This document shows, piece after piece, positions 1-9,409 of a stretch of 41,151 nucleotides of DNA. Made by a program: the position numbers and the translations under genes. Source of the stretch: Fimbriiglobus sp. (GTDB taxonomy: Bacteria; Planctomycetota; Planctomycetia; Gemmatales; Gemmataceae). The first letter of the stretch is position 1. The number at the start of each line of letters is the position of its first letter. The stretch spans positions 1 to 41,151 of the forward strand of contig JANXTU010000336.1 of the NCBI GenBank assembly GCA_025352235.1, written 5' to 3'. Below the pieces are notes generated by a model. The model had not been told where the DNA came from. It saw nothing but the letters and a program-made list of their open reading frames with translations, and did not search any database.

Positions 1-942
1 CAGCAACCGGCAGCGTGGTTGGCCAAGTGCGATGCGGAATACCGGGCGATCCTCGCCGAGGAAAAGAAACCGGCCGAGCGGGTTCGATTCGTCACCTACA
101 CGACGAAATACTACCGGGCCGCCGAGTGGCTTTGGGTCTACGGATTGAACGAACAGTATTCGAAGGCCGTCGTCGATGCGAAAATCGACAAGGCCAATAA
201 GACGGTGACCGTCGCCACGACGAACGTCCGCTGTTTGATCCTCCATCCGCTTTCGCTGTCGATCAAGGGCATCCGCATCGACCGGGTGGTCGTCGATGGG
301 GACGCTTTTCAAGTGAAATTCGATTCGATGTCCTGCGTGCTCGTGAAATCCGATGGTAAATGGGACGTCTCGAATTACGAGACCATCCTCAAACAAAAGA
401 CGACGGCGCCCGGGCCGATCGACGATGCGTTCCGCGGCGAGTTCGTCGTCGTTCGCCCATCCGGGCAGGCTTGGCACCGGGCCGTCGGCGACCATGTCGC
501 CGTCGTTGAAAAACAATTCGGGGAACTCTGGGACAAACATCTCCGGGGCAAACTGCCCACGGGCAAATGGGGCGACGCCGGGAATGCCATTCTGTTCGGC
601 GACCCCGGTAGCAATCCGGCCATCGCCGAAGTCCTCCCCAAACTGCCTATCAAATGGACGAACGACGAACTCGTCGTCAACGGCGTCAAGTACGACCCTA
701 AAACCCACTATCCGGCGATGATCTATCCGCACCCGAAGTCCCCCGGCTCGTACGTCGTCCTCAACTCCGGTCACACCTTCAAAGATGCCGACTTCCGGGG
801 GACGAATGCCCTCTTGTATCCGCGCCTCGGGGATTGGGCCGTGCTGAAACCCAAGCCGACGCGCGACGACCCCGGCGCCGTCGAAGTCGTCGCGGCGGGA
901 ATCTTCGACGAGTTCTGGCAGTTCAAAAAAGAGAAGAAGTAA
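1..942 (+). CDS. hypothetical protein, 5'-truncated by window edge
   Basis: Frame is open from base 1 (QQPAAWLAKCDAEYR...) to TAA at 940-942; the listed TTG start at 19 is probably internal. Confidence 0.7.
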   Translation, partial: QQPAAWLAKCDAEYRAILAEEKKPAERVRFVTYTTKYYRAAEWLWVYGLNEQYSKAVVDAKIDKANKTVTVATTNVRCLILHPLSLSIKGIRIDRVVVDGDAFQVKFDSMSCVLVKSDGKWDVSNYETILKQKTTAPGPIDDAFRGEFVVVRPSGQAWHRAVGDHVAVVEKQFGELWDKHLRGKLPTGKWGDAGNAILFGDPGSNPAIAEVLPKLPIKWTNDELVVNGVKYDPKTHYPAMIYPHPKSPGSYVVLNSGHTFKDADFRGTNALLYPRLGDWAVLKPKPTRDDPGAVEVVAAGIFDEFWQFKKEKK

Positions 943-948
943 CCGGGC

Positions 949-1791
949 TCAGTCGCCGCCGACGAGCGGGTCTTCGCCGCGGCCGGCGATGGTGAACATC
1001 GAACGGATGACGGCGGGGTTCGTGCGGTCCGTGAAGAAACGGGCACCGCCGTCGGCGATGCCGAAGCCGGCGATGTGGGGGTAGTTACCGCCGAACTGCC
1101 CGCCGACAATGGGCGCCGCCGTGGGCGACACGTCGAGCATCCGCACGGTACTGGGACCGCCGCGGATCCACGGGCCGAGGTCGCTGCGCGTCTCGGCGAA
1201 CAGGACGGTGCTACCGAGGCCGTCGCCGTCGCGGATCGTCAGCAGCGGTGTGGCGGTGTCGTACTGGAAACACCCGGCCCGATTGGGCACCGGCGGCCCG
1301 AGGCCGAGCGTCGCCCCGTCCGGGCCGATGCCGGCGAGGCCGACGAATTGCGCGGGGGCTGGGTCGTCCGGGAGGCGATCCGGCACCGCCCCGGGGACGA
1401 GGAATAACTTCAGCGCGGTCTTCGACAGTTCGCGGTTGCGGTCGCTATCCCACGCGGAAGTGCGGTCGAGTTTTTGCGCCAGCTCGACCGTGTTCTGCCG
1501 CTTCTGGTTCAGGTGTTCCAGCGAGTCGGCGACCCAGCTCAGCCGCTGCTCCGGTGGGAGGTTCGGATTCGCAATCGTCCCTACGGGCACGGCGAAGTTG
1601 CGGACCCCCGGCTGCTGGCCATCCTTCGCATCCTTCTCGTACATCGCGGCGAATTGCCCGAGTTCGCGGAAGTTGTTCAGGCACAGCACGCGGTCGTGGG
1701 CCGCGCGCTGGCGGATGATCCCCATGACGAGGAAGCCGATCACGACGGCACCGAGAAGGATCAACACCGCGACTCCGGCCCGCAAATTCAT
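949..1791 (-). CDS. DUF1559-like planctomycete protein with N-terminal TM helix
   Basis: N-terminal hydrophobic helix, then CLNNFRELGQFAAMYEKD and a C-terminal GFGIADGGARFFTDRTNP-type motif, typical of planctomycete DUF1559-like proteins. Confidence 0.65.
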   Translation of the reverse strand: MNLRAGVAVLILLGAVVIGFLVMGIIRQRAAHDRVLCLNNFRELGQFAAMYEKDAKDGQQPGVRNFAVPVGTIANPNLPPEQRLSWVADSLEHLNQKRQNTVELAQKLDRTSAWDSDRNRELSKTALKLFLVPGAVPDRLPDDPAPAQFVGLAGIGPDGATLGLGPPVPNRAGCFQYDTATPLLTIRDGDGLGSTVLFAETRSDLGPWIRGGPSTVRMLDVSPTAAPIVGGQFGGNYPHIAGFGIADGGARFFTDRTNPAVIRSMFTIAGRGEDPLVGGD

Positions 1792-1954
1792 CGCGTGTCC
1801 CCTTTCGGATTAGGCCTACGAAAACGGCGCGAGCCGGGCACCCCCACCGCGGGAATGGCCCGGCTCGCTTCGGCTCTCGCCCGGTTCAATCGTTCTTTTC
1901 GATCTGCACCGGCAGTGCCGGGGCCACGCCCGAGGCAGCGAGCCGTGGTATCCG

Positions 1955-3211
1955 CTACGATCCCTTCGGTCCGTAACAGAAAAGATGCTCGGCGCCGCGG
2001 ATGAAGAGCCGCCCGCCGGCCGCGGCCGGGGACGAGAGCACCGGTTCGCCGACGTCGGACTTGCCCACGGGTTCGTAGCCTTTCGGAGTCGCCTTGAAGG
2101 CGATGGCCTTGCCCGCTTCGTCAATGGCGAACACGGTGCCACCGACGAGGATCGGCGACGACGACACCCCTTTTTGGAAGGCCCGCGCGTCCCAAAGTAG
2201 CTTGCCGGTCTTGGCGTCGGCGCACGCCGCGAAGCCGGTGTCGGTCACCCAGTAGAGGTGATTTTCGAACACCAAGGCGCTCGGCACATACGGCGTTTTG
2301 TCCTTCAATTCCCAGGCTTTGCTCTTGGCTCCGAGGGCTCCCGACCCGTCGGCCTTCACCGCGACCATGTACCGGCCGGCGCCCCCTTCGCCCATGTAGG
2401 CCACGATGTTCCCCGCCGCGAAAACCGGTTGACCGACGGCGCGAAGCTTCTTAGGCGTGGGCCATTCGACGGTGTAACTCCAGTTCGATTTGCCGGTCTT
2501 GGGGTCGTAGCTATCGACGGTCGTCGTGGTGCCCAAGATCAATTGCGTCGGCTTCCCTTTTTCTTCGAGCACCATCGGCGTCGTGTAGCTGGCGCGCTCC
2601 TTGACCCGGTCGACGTGCCATTTCTCTTCGCCCTGGATCGCGTCGAAAGCGACGAGCTTCGCGGACGAATCCGAATCGACGTTGAGGTAGACGAGTCCGT
2701 CGTACACCATCGGCGAGTGGGCGGCGCCGTGCTGAGCCGAATACGTGCCGAGAGATTTGTTCCAAAGTTCTTTGCCGTCGAGATCGTAAGCGAAGAGCGC
2801 GAGCGTCGCGCCGTCCCACACGGCCGCGTAGACGCGCTGGCCATCGCTGGCAGGAGTACTGGATGCCGTCGTGTTCTTCTTGTGCATCGAGTTCGCCTTT
2901 TGGGCGCCGCTGTCTTTCGTCCAGTCGATTTTGCCGGTCTTCGCGTTCAGGCAATGCAGGGACCGTTTCGAATCGTCGGCCGAACTCGACTGAATGAAGA
3001 CGCGATCCCCGACGACGATGGGGCTGCCGTGGCCCGTGCCGGGGAGCGCCGTTTTCCAGAGTTGATCCTTGGCGGTGAACAGCACGGGCGTTTTTTCCTC
3101 GACGACGCCGGTACCGTTGGGCCCGCGCAGCCGGGACCAGTCGGCGGCGCCGGCGAAGCCGAGGGGCAGACTGGCGGCAAGGGCAAACGAGGCGAGGCGG
3201 CGCAGCGTCAT
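1955..3211 (-). CDS. secreted PQQ-binding-like beta-propeller repeat protein
   Basis: Signal peptide MTLRRLASFALAASLPLGFAGAADW; repeated propeller motifs (HCLNAKTGKIDW, SYDPKTGKSNW, ACADAKTGKLLW). Start chosen at 3211; the upstream extension looks non-coding. Confidence 0.85.
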   Translation of the reverse strand: MTLRRLASFALAASLPLGFAGAADWSRLRGPNGTGVVEEKTPVLFTAKDQLWKTALPGTGHGSPIVVGDRVFIQSSSADDSKRSLHCLNAKTGKIDWTKDSGAQKANSMHKKNTTASSTPASDGQRVYAAVWDGATLALFAYDLDGKELWNKSLGTYSAQHGAAHSPMVYDGLVYLNVDSDSSAKLVAFDAIQGEEKWHVDRVKERASYTTPMVLEEKGKPTQLILGTTTTVDSYDPKTGKSNWSYTVEWPTPKKLRAVGQPVFAAGNIVAYMGEGGAGRYMVAVKADGSGALGAKSKAWELKDKTPYVPSALVFENHLYWVTDTGFAACADAKTGKLLWDARAFQKGVSSSPILVGGTVFAIDEAGKAIAFKATPKGYEPVGKSDVGEPVLSSPAAAGGRLFIRGAEHLFCYGPKGS

Positions 3212-3473
3212 GGAAGGAAACTCGGGGTGGGCATGGGTATCGGCAAAAGAATTGTCGCATCGTGCAGGGGCGGGCCGCAATCGGAATTTCCCCCCGATCG
3301 ATTTGACAAACCCGATTTGGAGGTTATATCCTTCTGTACACTTCGTGTTCGCAATATCACCGTCCCCACTTGTAACGACCCCGTCACTTCCCGGCCTTCT
3401 GCAATCGAAGGGCCGGGCCGCGTCGTTTATAGTGCATCGGGAACCCTCTCCCTCCGCGTTCTTGGAGATCGCC

Positions 3474-5897
3474 ATGCGTCGATTGCTCGGGGTAGCCTCG
3501 CTGCTCCTGATTTTGACCCCGAATTCGTTCGGCCGCGGTCTGCTGGTGCCGGACGACGTGAAACTCCCGCCGCTGGCGATGGTCAACCACATCGTGAACG
3601 TGAAGATCGAAGACCAAGTGGCGATCACGACCGTCGAACAGACCTTCCGCAATCACACCGATCGCAACCTCGAAGCGACGTATTTGTTCCCGATCCCCAA
3701 AGGGGCGAGCGTGAACAAATTCACGATGTGGGTCGACGGCAAAGAAACGACCGGCGAACTCCTCGACGCCAAGAAGGCGAGCGCGGTTTACACGAGCATC
3801 GTGCAGCGGACGCAGGACCCCGGCCTGCTCGAATATCTCGGCAACAGCATGATGCGATTGAAGGTCTTCCCGATTCCGCCGAAGGGCGATCAAAAAGTGA
3901 AGATCAGCTTTACGTCCGTCAGCCAGCAAGACGGCGGCATCGTCGAATACATTTACCCGCTGAAGACCGACGGCAAAGGGACGCGCACCCTCGAGAAGTT
4001 CTCGGTGACGGTGACCATCGCTTCGCAAAATCCGGTGCAGTCGATCTACAGCCCGACGCACGCCATCGACATCAAGCGGAAGGGCGAGAAGGAGGCCGTC
4101 GTCGAATTCGAAAAGAACCAAGCGACGCTCGATAAGGATTTCCAACTCTTCTACAGCGTCGGCAAAGCGGACATCGGCCTGACGCCGGTTCTCTACCGGC
4201 CGGTCAGCAGTGAAGACGGCTACTTCATGCTGCTCATCACGCCGCAACTCGAGTCGATGAAGAACCGCATCCCGCGCGACCTCGTGTTGGTACTCGACAC
4301 GTCGGGCAGCATGTCCGACCTCAAAATGTCGCAGGCGAAAAAGGCGTTGAAGCTCTGTTTGAATCAACTCGGCGACAAAGATCGCTTCAGCATCGTCAGT
4401 TTCGCCACGGCCGTGCGGACCTACCAAGATACCCTGAGCGACGCGACGCCGGACCAGCTCGAAAAAGCCACGAAGTGGGTCGACGACCTCCGCGCCGGCG
4501 GCGGCACCGCCATCCAACCGGCGTTGAACACGGCCCTCGACCTGCGCGGCAAAGACGCGGGTCGTTCGTTCAACATCGTCTTCTTCACCGACGGCCAGCC
4601 GACGGTCGATGAGCGCGACCCGGCGAAGATCGTCAAAAACGTCATCGACAAAAACACGGCCAGCACGCGCATCTTCACCTTCGGCGTCGGCGACGACGTG
4701 AACGCCGCGATGCTCGACCAACTCGCGGACAGCACGCGGGCCATCAGCACCTACGTCCGCCCGGCCGAGGATATCGAAGTCAAGGCGTCGTCGCTCTACG
4801 CCAAAATCAGCCACCCGGTCATGACGAACGTGAAACTGACGACGACGAACGTCATGTTCAACGAAGTCTACCCGCAGCAACTCCCCGACCTCTTCCACGG
4901 TGGCCAGCTCGTCGTCTTCGGGCGATTCAGCGGCAGCGGTCACGCGGCCATCAAACTGACGGGCCTCGTCGGCAAGGACGAAAAAGAACTCGTCTACGAA
5001 GTCGATTTCCCCGTGAAGACCGAAGGCGGCCGGGAGTTCGTCGAGCACCTGTGGGCACGGCGCAAGGTCGGTTTCATCCTCGATCAGATCCGCATCAACG
5101 GCGAGCAGAAAGAACTCGTCGAAGAAGTGACGGCGCTGGCCAAGAAGTACGGTATCGCCACGCCGTATACGAGCTACCTCGTGGTGCCCGACGCGCCGGT
5201 GCCGGTGGTCAACTTCGGCAAACCGAACGATGCGAAGTTCGAAACCGGTATCGGCGCCGCGCCCCCCGGTCTCGCCCCGGCGCCCGGGGGCCCCGGCGGC
5301 AAGCCCCAAGCCGTCGGCGACTTCGCCAAGGACCTCGCCAAGAAGCAAGATCCGGGCAAAGCCGGCGAAGGGCTCGGCGGCGGCCGCGGGGTCGTACAAG
5401 ATCGCATCTTGAACGAACAACTCGAAAAGATGACCCCCGAGCAACGCAAAGGCGCTTACGCCGACGCGCTCAACCGGGCCAAAGGCGATACGAAGTCGTT
5501 CGACGACGCCAACAAGAACTACAAAAAGAAGCGGCTGTTCGATAACCAAACCGGCCGGCTCGGCGTCGATTTGGCCCAAGCGTCTCAAAGCCTGCGCAAC
5601 CAAGAACGCCTCACGCAAACGGCGAACAAACTGCTCCTCGGCCGCAACTGCGTCGAGTTCGGCGGCGTCTGGATCGACGATCAATTCAGCGACAAGACGA
5701 AGACCGTCACCGTGAAAGCCCAAAGCGCGGCCTACTTCCGCCTGCTCGAACAACAACCGACTCTGAAGGACGTCTTCCGCGTCGGCAACCACTTGGTCTG
5801 GATTGCCCCGAGCGGCACGGGCCTCATCATCGACGCCGACACCGGTCTCGAAACGATCGAAGACGCCGCAATCGCGGCGCTATTCGAGAAAAGTTAG
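3474..5897 (+). CDS. VIT domain + VWA domain protein (inter-alpha-trypsin-inhibitor-like)
   Basis: N-terminal signal, VIT-like region (TTVEQTFRNHTDRNLEATYLFPIPKGASVNKFTMWVDGKE), VWA MIDAS motif DLVLVLDTSGSMSD. Confidence 0.9.
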   Translation: MRRLLGVASLLLILTPNSFGRGLLVPDDVKLPPLAMVNHIVNVKIEDQVAITTVEQTFRNHTDRNLEATYLFPIPKGASVNKFTMWVDGKETTGELLDAKKASAVYTSIVQRTQDPGLLEYLGNSMMRLKVFPIPPKGDQKVKISFTSVSQQDGGIVEYIYPLKTDGKGTRTLEKFSVTVTIASQNPVQSIYSPTHAIDIKRKGEKEAVVEFEKNQATLDKDFQLFYSVGKADIGLTPVLYRPVSSEDGYFMLLITPQLESMKNRIPRDLVLVLDTSGSMSDLKMSQAKKALKLCLNQLGDKDRFSIVSFATAVRTYQDTLSDATPDQLEKATKWVDDLRAGGGTAIQPALNTALDLRGKDAGRSFNIVFFTDGQPTVDERDPAKIVKNVIDKNTASTRIFTFGVGDDVNAAMLDQLADSTRAISTYVRPAEDIEVKASSLYAKISHPVMTNVKLTTTNVMFNEVYPQQLPDLFHGGQLVVFGRFSGSGHAAIKLTGLVGKDEKELVYEVDFPVKTEGGREFVEHLWARRKVGFILDQIRINGEQKELVEEVTALAKKYGIATPYTSYLVVPDAPVPVVNFGKPNDAKFETGIGAAPPGLAPAPGGPGGKPQAVGDFAKDLAKKQDPGKAGEGLGGGRGVVQDRILNEQLEKMTPEQRKGAYADALNRAKGDTKSFDDANKNYKKKRLFDNQTGRLGVDLAQASQSLRNQERLTQTANKLLLGRNCVEFGGVWIDDQFSDKTKTVTVKAQSAAYFRLLEQQPTLKDVFRVGNHLVWIAPSGTGLIIDADTGLETIEDAAIAALFEKS

Positions 5898-5992
5898 CCG
5901 CGGCGCGGGGGCAGGACGAAATCGAGCGTCTCGCCCCCTTCCCATCACGTGCCGATTTCCGGTATCCTAATCCGCATCGCAACTCCTCCTCG

Positions 5993-8935
5993 GTGGCACC
6001 GATGCGCTCCATCATCGTCTTCGCATTCGCAAGCCTAGCGCTCTCTTCGACACTCCCGGCCGCCGAACCGGTGGCGACCCGCAAGCCGTGGACGACCGGC
6101 AAGATCACCGGGAGTCCGGAAGCGCCGCCGCCTTACAAATCGGCCGATGCGTTCCCGAATGCGAAGTTCGACCACCCGTTGCTGATGGCCCGAATGCCCG
6201 GCAGCGGTCGGATGGTCGTCGGCGAACAAGGGGGCAAAATCTTCGCGGTGCCGAAGGCCAAAGACGGCAAGCCGGAGCTGCTCGCCGACCTGCCGAAAGA
6301 GTTGAAGGATCTCAAGTCGCTCAAAGATTCGGACGGATTCGAGGCGCTGTACGGGTTTGCCTTCCACCCTGACTTCGCCAAAAATCGCACTGTCTTCGTT
6401 TGCTACACGCTGAAGCCGAAGTCCGGTATCAAGAACCTCACCGACGGCACGCGGGTGTCGCGTTTCCAACTGACCGCGGGCGATTCTCCGAAGCTCGATG
6501 GCTCGACGGAGGAAGTCGTCATCGCCTTCCTGCAAGGGGGCCACAATGGCGGCGACTTGCACTTCGGCCCGAAGGACGGCTACCTCTACATTTCCACCGG
6601 CGACGCGGCCGACCCGAATCCGCCCGACCCCTTCAAGACGGGTCAGGATTGCTCGGACTTGCTCAGCAGCGTCTTGCGGATCGATGTCAATGCAAAAGAT
6701 GCCGGGAAGAACTACGCGATCCCGAAGGACAATCCCTTCGTCGGTGCCACGCACGACGGCAAACCGGTGCGGCCCGAAATCTGGAGCTACGGCTTCCGCA
6801 ACCCGTGGCGGATGAGTTTCGACCGCGGGACCGGCGAGCTGTGGGTCGGCGATGTCGGCTGGGAAAACTGGGAGATGATCCACCGCCTGAGCAAAGGGAG
6901 CAACCACGGTTGGAGCGTCCAAGAAGCCCGTCAGCCGATCAACACGCATTTGAAAATCGGCCCGACGCCGGTGCGGGCGCCGGCCATCGAACTCGATCAT
7001 TCGCAAGCGGCCAGTGTCACGGGCGGCTACGTCTACCGCGGCAAAAAGTATCCCGAACTCGTCGGCCAATACATTTTCGGCGACTACATGACGAAGCGCA
7101 TCTGGTCCGCGAAGTTCGACGGTGACAGGCTAGTGTCACTGAAGGACATCACCGCGCCGACGGTGCGGATCGTCGCCTTCGGCGAAGACGCGGACGGCGA
7201 ACTGTTCCTCCTCGACTACGACACGGGGAAGGTCCACACCCTCGAAGCGAATACGCAACCGGCCTACGACCCGAAGACGTTCCCGAAGACGCTGCGCGAG
7301 ACGGGGCTGTTCCAAGACGTGATGAAGCACGAGTTGGCCGAAGGAGTTCAAGCCTTCGAGATCAACGCGCCGATGTGGCACGACGGGGCCACCGGCCTGC
7401 GGTTCGTCGCGGTGCCGGGCACCGAACCGATCCGGGACATCGAAGGGCGCAAAGCCCTCGGCGGCACCATCGACTGGTTACCGTACCAGTTCCATTTCCC
7501 GAAGGATTCGGTACTCGGCAAGACGTTGACCGTCCGGAAGGATGAGAAGACGAAACTCCGCGTCGAGACGCAAATTCTGCACTACGACGGCTTCTATTGG
7601 CAGGCTTACACTTACGCTTGGCGCGCCGATCATTCCGACGCCGATCTCGTCGCGGCCGACGGTGCCGAGAAGCAGATCGTCGTCGACGACTCCCGCGTGC
7701 TCGGTGGCAAACGGGAACTCAATTGGAACTTCGCGAGCCGGACGCAGTGTTTGACTTGCCACACGCCGTGGGCCGAAACGACGCTGGCGTTCAACGTCGG
7801 CCAATTGAACAAGCGGAAGCAACTCGCCGAACTCTGCGACAGCGGTCTGTTGAAGCGCGTCAAAGGCGATGGCAAACCGAACCCGGCTTACGACGACAAG
7901 AACACGGCCAAGTTGCCGAAGCTGACCGACCCGATCGATGCGGATGCGAAAATCGTCGACCGCGCCCGCAGCTACCTCCAAGTGAATTGCTCGCACTGCC
8001 ACCGCAACGGCGGCGGCGGAGCCGTGAGCTTCGAACTCACCATCGGCAACGACCTCAAAGGCGTTCTCGACAAACGCCCAAGCCGCGGCGACTTCGGCGT
8101 GAAAGAACCGCGCATCATCGCCCCAGGGGTGCCGGAACGCAGCACGCTGCTGTGGCGGATGGCGAAGTTCGGCAAAGATCGGATGCCGCACATCGGCGCG
8201 GACACGGTCGACGCCAAGGGTGTTGAATTGATGCACGAATGGATCAAAGGCCTCGGCAAACCCGACCCGGTGACCGGCGAAGCGATCGCCGTGGATGACT
8301 ACTCCAAGCTGTTGGCCACGACGGCCGGGGCGATGAAGCTCGCGCTCGATGCCGGGTGCGATTGCAACGAATCGTCCGCGATTTTCGCGGCCGCGCAGAC
8401 GCTTCAACCCGGCCCCGTGCGCGATCTGTTCGAAGGCTATTTCCCACCGCAGAAAGGGGAACGTAAGCTCGGCCCAAACCCGCGGCCGCGGACGATCCTC
8501 GGTTTGACGGGCGATGCGAAACGCGGCGAAGTGCTCTTTCTGGCGGAACGATCGCAGTGCGTCGTCTGCCACAAACACGCCGGGAAGGGGAACGAAATCG
8601 GCCCCGACTTGGCGAAGCTGACCGGCGTCCGGACGAAAGACGACTGGCTCGAAAGCCTGCTTGAGCCGTCCCGCCGCGTCGAACCGGCTTATCAAGCCTA
8701 CACGCTCAAGTCGCTCGACGGCACCGCGGTGACAGGTGTGCTCGTCAAGAAAGACGGGGCGGGGATCACGCTCAAAGACGCCAAGGCGGTGCTCGTCACG
8801 GTGAAGTCGGAAGACGTCGAAAGCTTCGCCCCGGCGCGGGAATCGCTGATGCCGCGCGGGCTGCTCGCCGAGTTCACTGCGCAACAAGCGGCCGACTTGC
8901 TGGCCTTCCTCGAAGCGAACGGGAGATCGAAATGA
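5993..8935 (+). CDS. glucose/sorbosone dehydrogenase-like protein with C-terminal PVC-type heme-binding region
   Basis: Sorbosone-dehydrogenase-like N-terminus (GGDLHFGPKDGYLYISTGDAAD, IWSYGFRNPWRMSFDRGTGELWVGDVGW); CxxCH motifs CLTCH, CSHCH, CVVCH. Confidence 0.85.
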   Translation: MAPMRSIIVFAFASLALSSTLPAAEPVATRKPWTTGKITGSPEAPPPYKSADAFPNAKFDHPLLMARMPGSGRMVVGEQGGKIFAVPKAKDGKPELLADLPKELKDLKSLKDSDGFEALYGFAFHPDFAKNRTVFVCYTLKPKSGIKNLTDGTRVSRFQLTAGDSPKLDGSTEEVVIAFLQGGHNGGDLHFGPKDGYLYISTGDAADPNPPDPFKTGQDCSDLLSSVLRIDVNAKDAGKNYAIPKDNPFVGATHDGKPVRPEIWSYGFRNPWRMSFDRGTGELWVGDVGWENWEMIHRLSKGSNHGWSVQEARQPINTHLKIGPTPVRAPAIELDHSQAASVTGGYVYRGKKYPELVGQYIFGDYMTKRIWSAKFDGDRLVSLKDITAPTVRIVAFGEDADGELFLLDYDTGKVHTLEANTQPAYDPKTFPKTLRETGLFQDVMKHELAEGVQAFEINAPMWHDGATGLRFVAVPGTEPIRDIEGRKALGGTIDWLPYQFHFPKDSVLGKTLTVRKDEKTKLRVETQILHYDGFYWQAYTYAWRADHSDADLVAADGAEKQIVVDDSRVLGGKRELNWNFASRTQCLTCHTPWAETTLAFNVGQLNKRKQLAELCDSGLLKRVKGDGKPNPAYDDKNTAKLPKLTDPIDADAKIVDRARSYLQVNCSHCHRNGGGGAVSFELTIGNDLKGVLDKRPSRGDFGVKEPRIIAPGVPERSTLLWRMAKFGKDRMPHIGADTVDAKGVELMHEWIKGLGKPDPVTGEAIAVDDYSKLLATTAGAMKLALDAGCDCNESSAIFAAAQTLQPGPVRDLFEGYFPPQKGERKLGPNPRPRTILGLTGDAKRGEVLFLAERSQCVVCHKHAGKGNEIGPDLAKLTGVRTKDDWLESLLEPSRRVEPAYQAYTLKSLDGTAVTGVLVKKDGAGITLKDAKAVLVTVKSEDVESFAPARESLMPRGLLAEFTAQQAADLLAFLEANGRSK

Positions 8936-9399
8936 TCCGGCCCGCGACGCCCGCCGACGTGTCGGTGATTTTGGAACTGATCCGGGCGCTGGCGGTCTAC
9001 GAGAAGCTCGAAGATTCCGTGGTGATCCGCGCCGAAGATTTGGCCGTGCACCTCTTCGGCCTCCGGCCGTACGCGGAGTGCCTACTCGCCGAGGACGCCG
9101 GCCGCGTCGTCGGCTTCGCCCTATTCTTCCACAACTATTCCACGTTCCGGGGCCAACCGGGGATCTACCTCGAAGATCTGTTCGTGAGGCCGGAGTTTCG
9201 GGGCGCGGGCCACGGGAAAGCTCTGTTCGTCGAACTCGCCCGGCTGGCGGTCGAACGGGATTGCGGCCGGATGGAGTGGTCGGTGCTCGATTGGAATGCC
9301 CCGGCCATCGCGTTCTACGAATCGCTCGGGGCCGCGCCGCACGGGGGATGGTCGACGTACCGATTGACCGGCGACGCGCTGGCCGCACTGGGCCGGTGA
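8932..9399 (+). CDS. GNAT family N-acetyltransferase
   Basis: RPATPADVSVILELIRALAVYEKLE..., YLEDLFVRPEFRGAGHGKALF, WSVLDWNAPAIAFYESLGA; ATGA overlap with the upstream CDS. Confidence 0.92.
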   Translation: MIRPATPADVSVILELIRALAVYEKLEDSVVIRAEDLAVHLFGLRPYAECLLAEDAGRVVGFALFFHNYSTFRGQPGIYLEDLFVRPEFRGAGHGKALFVELARLAVERDCGRMEWSVLDWNAPAIAFYESLGAAPHGGWSTYRLTGDALAALGR

Positions 9400-9409
9400 C
9401 AACCCGGTG

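Noticed and set aside
3384-5792. 802-aa minus-strand ORF antisense to the VIT/VWA gene
   Set aside because: Composition-driven shadow ORF in high-GC DNA; Arg/Val/Asp-rich with no recognisable motif, while the plus strand has clear domains.
7478-9388. 636-aa minus-strand ORF opposite the cytochrome and GNAT genes
   Set aside because: Shadow ORF spanning two well-supported plus-strand genes.
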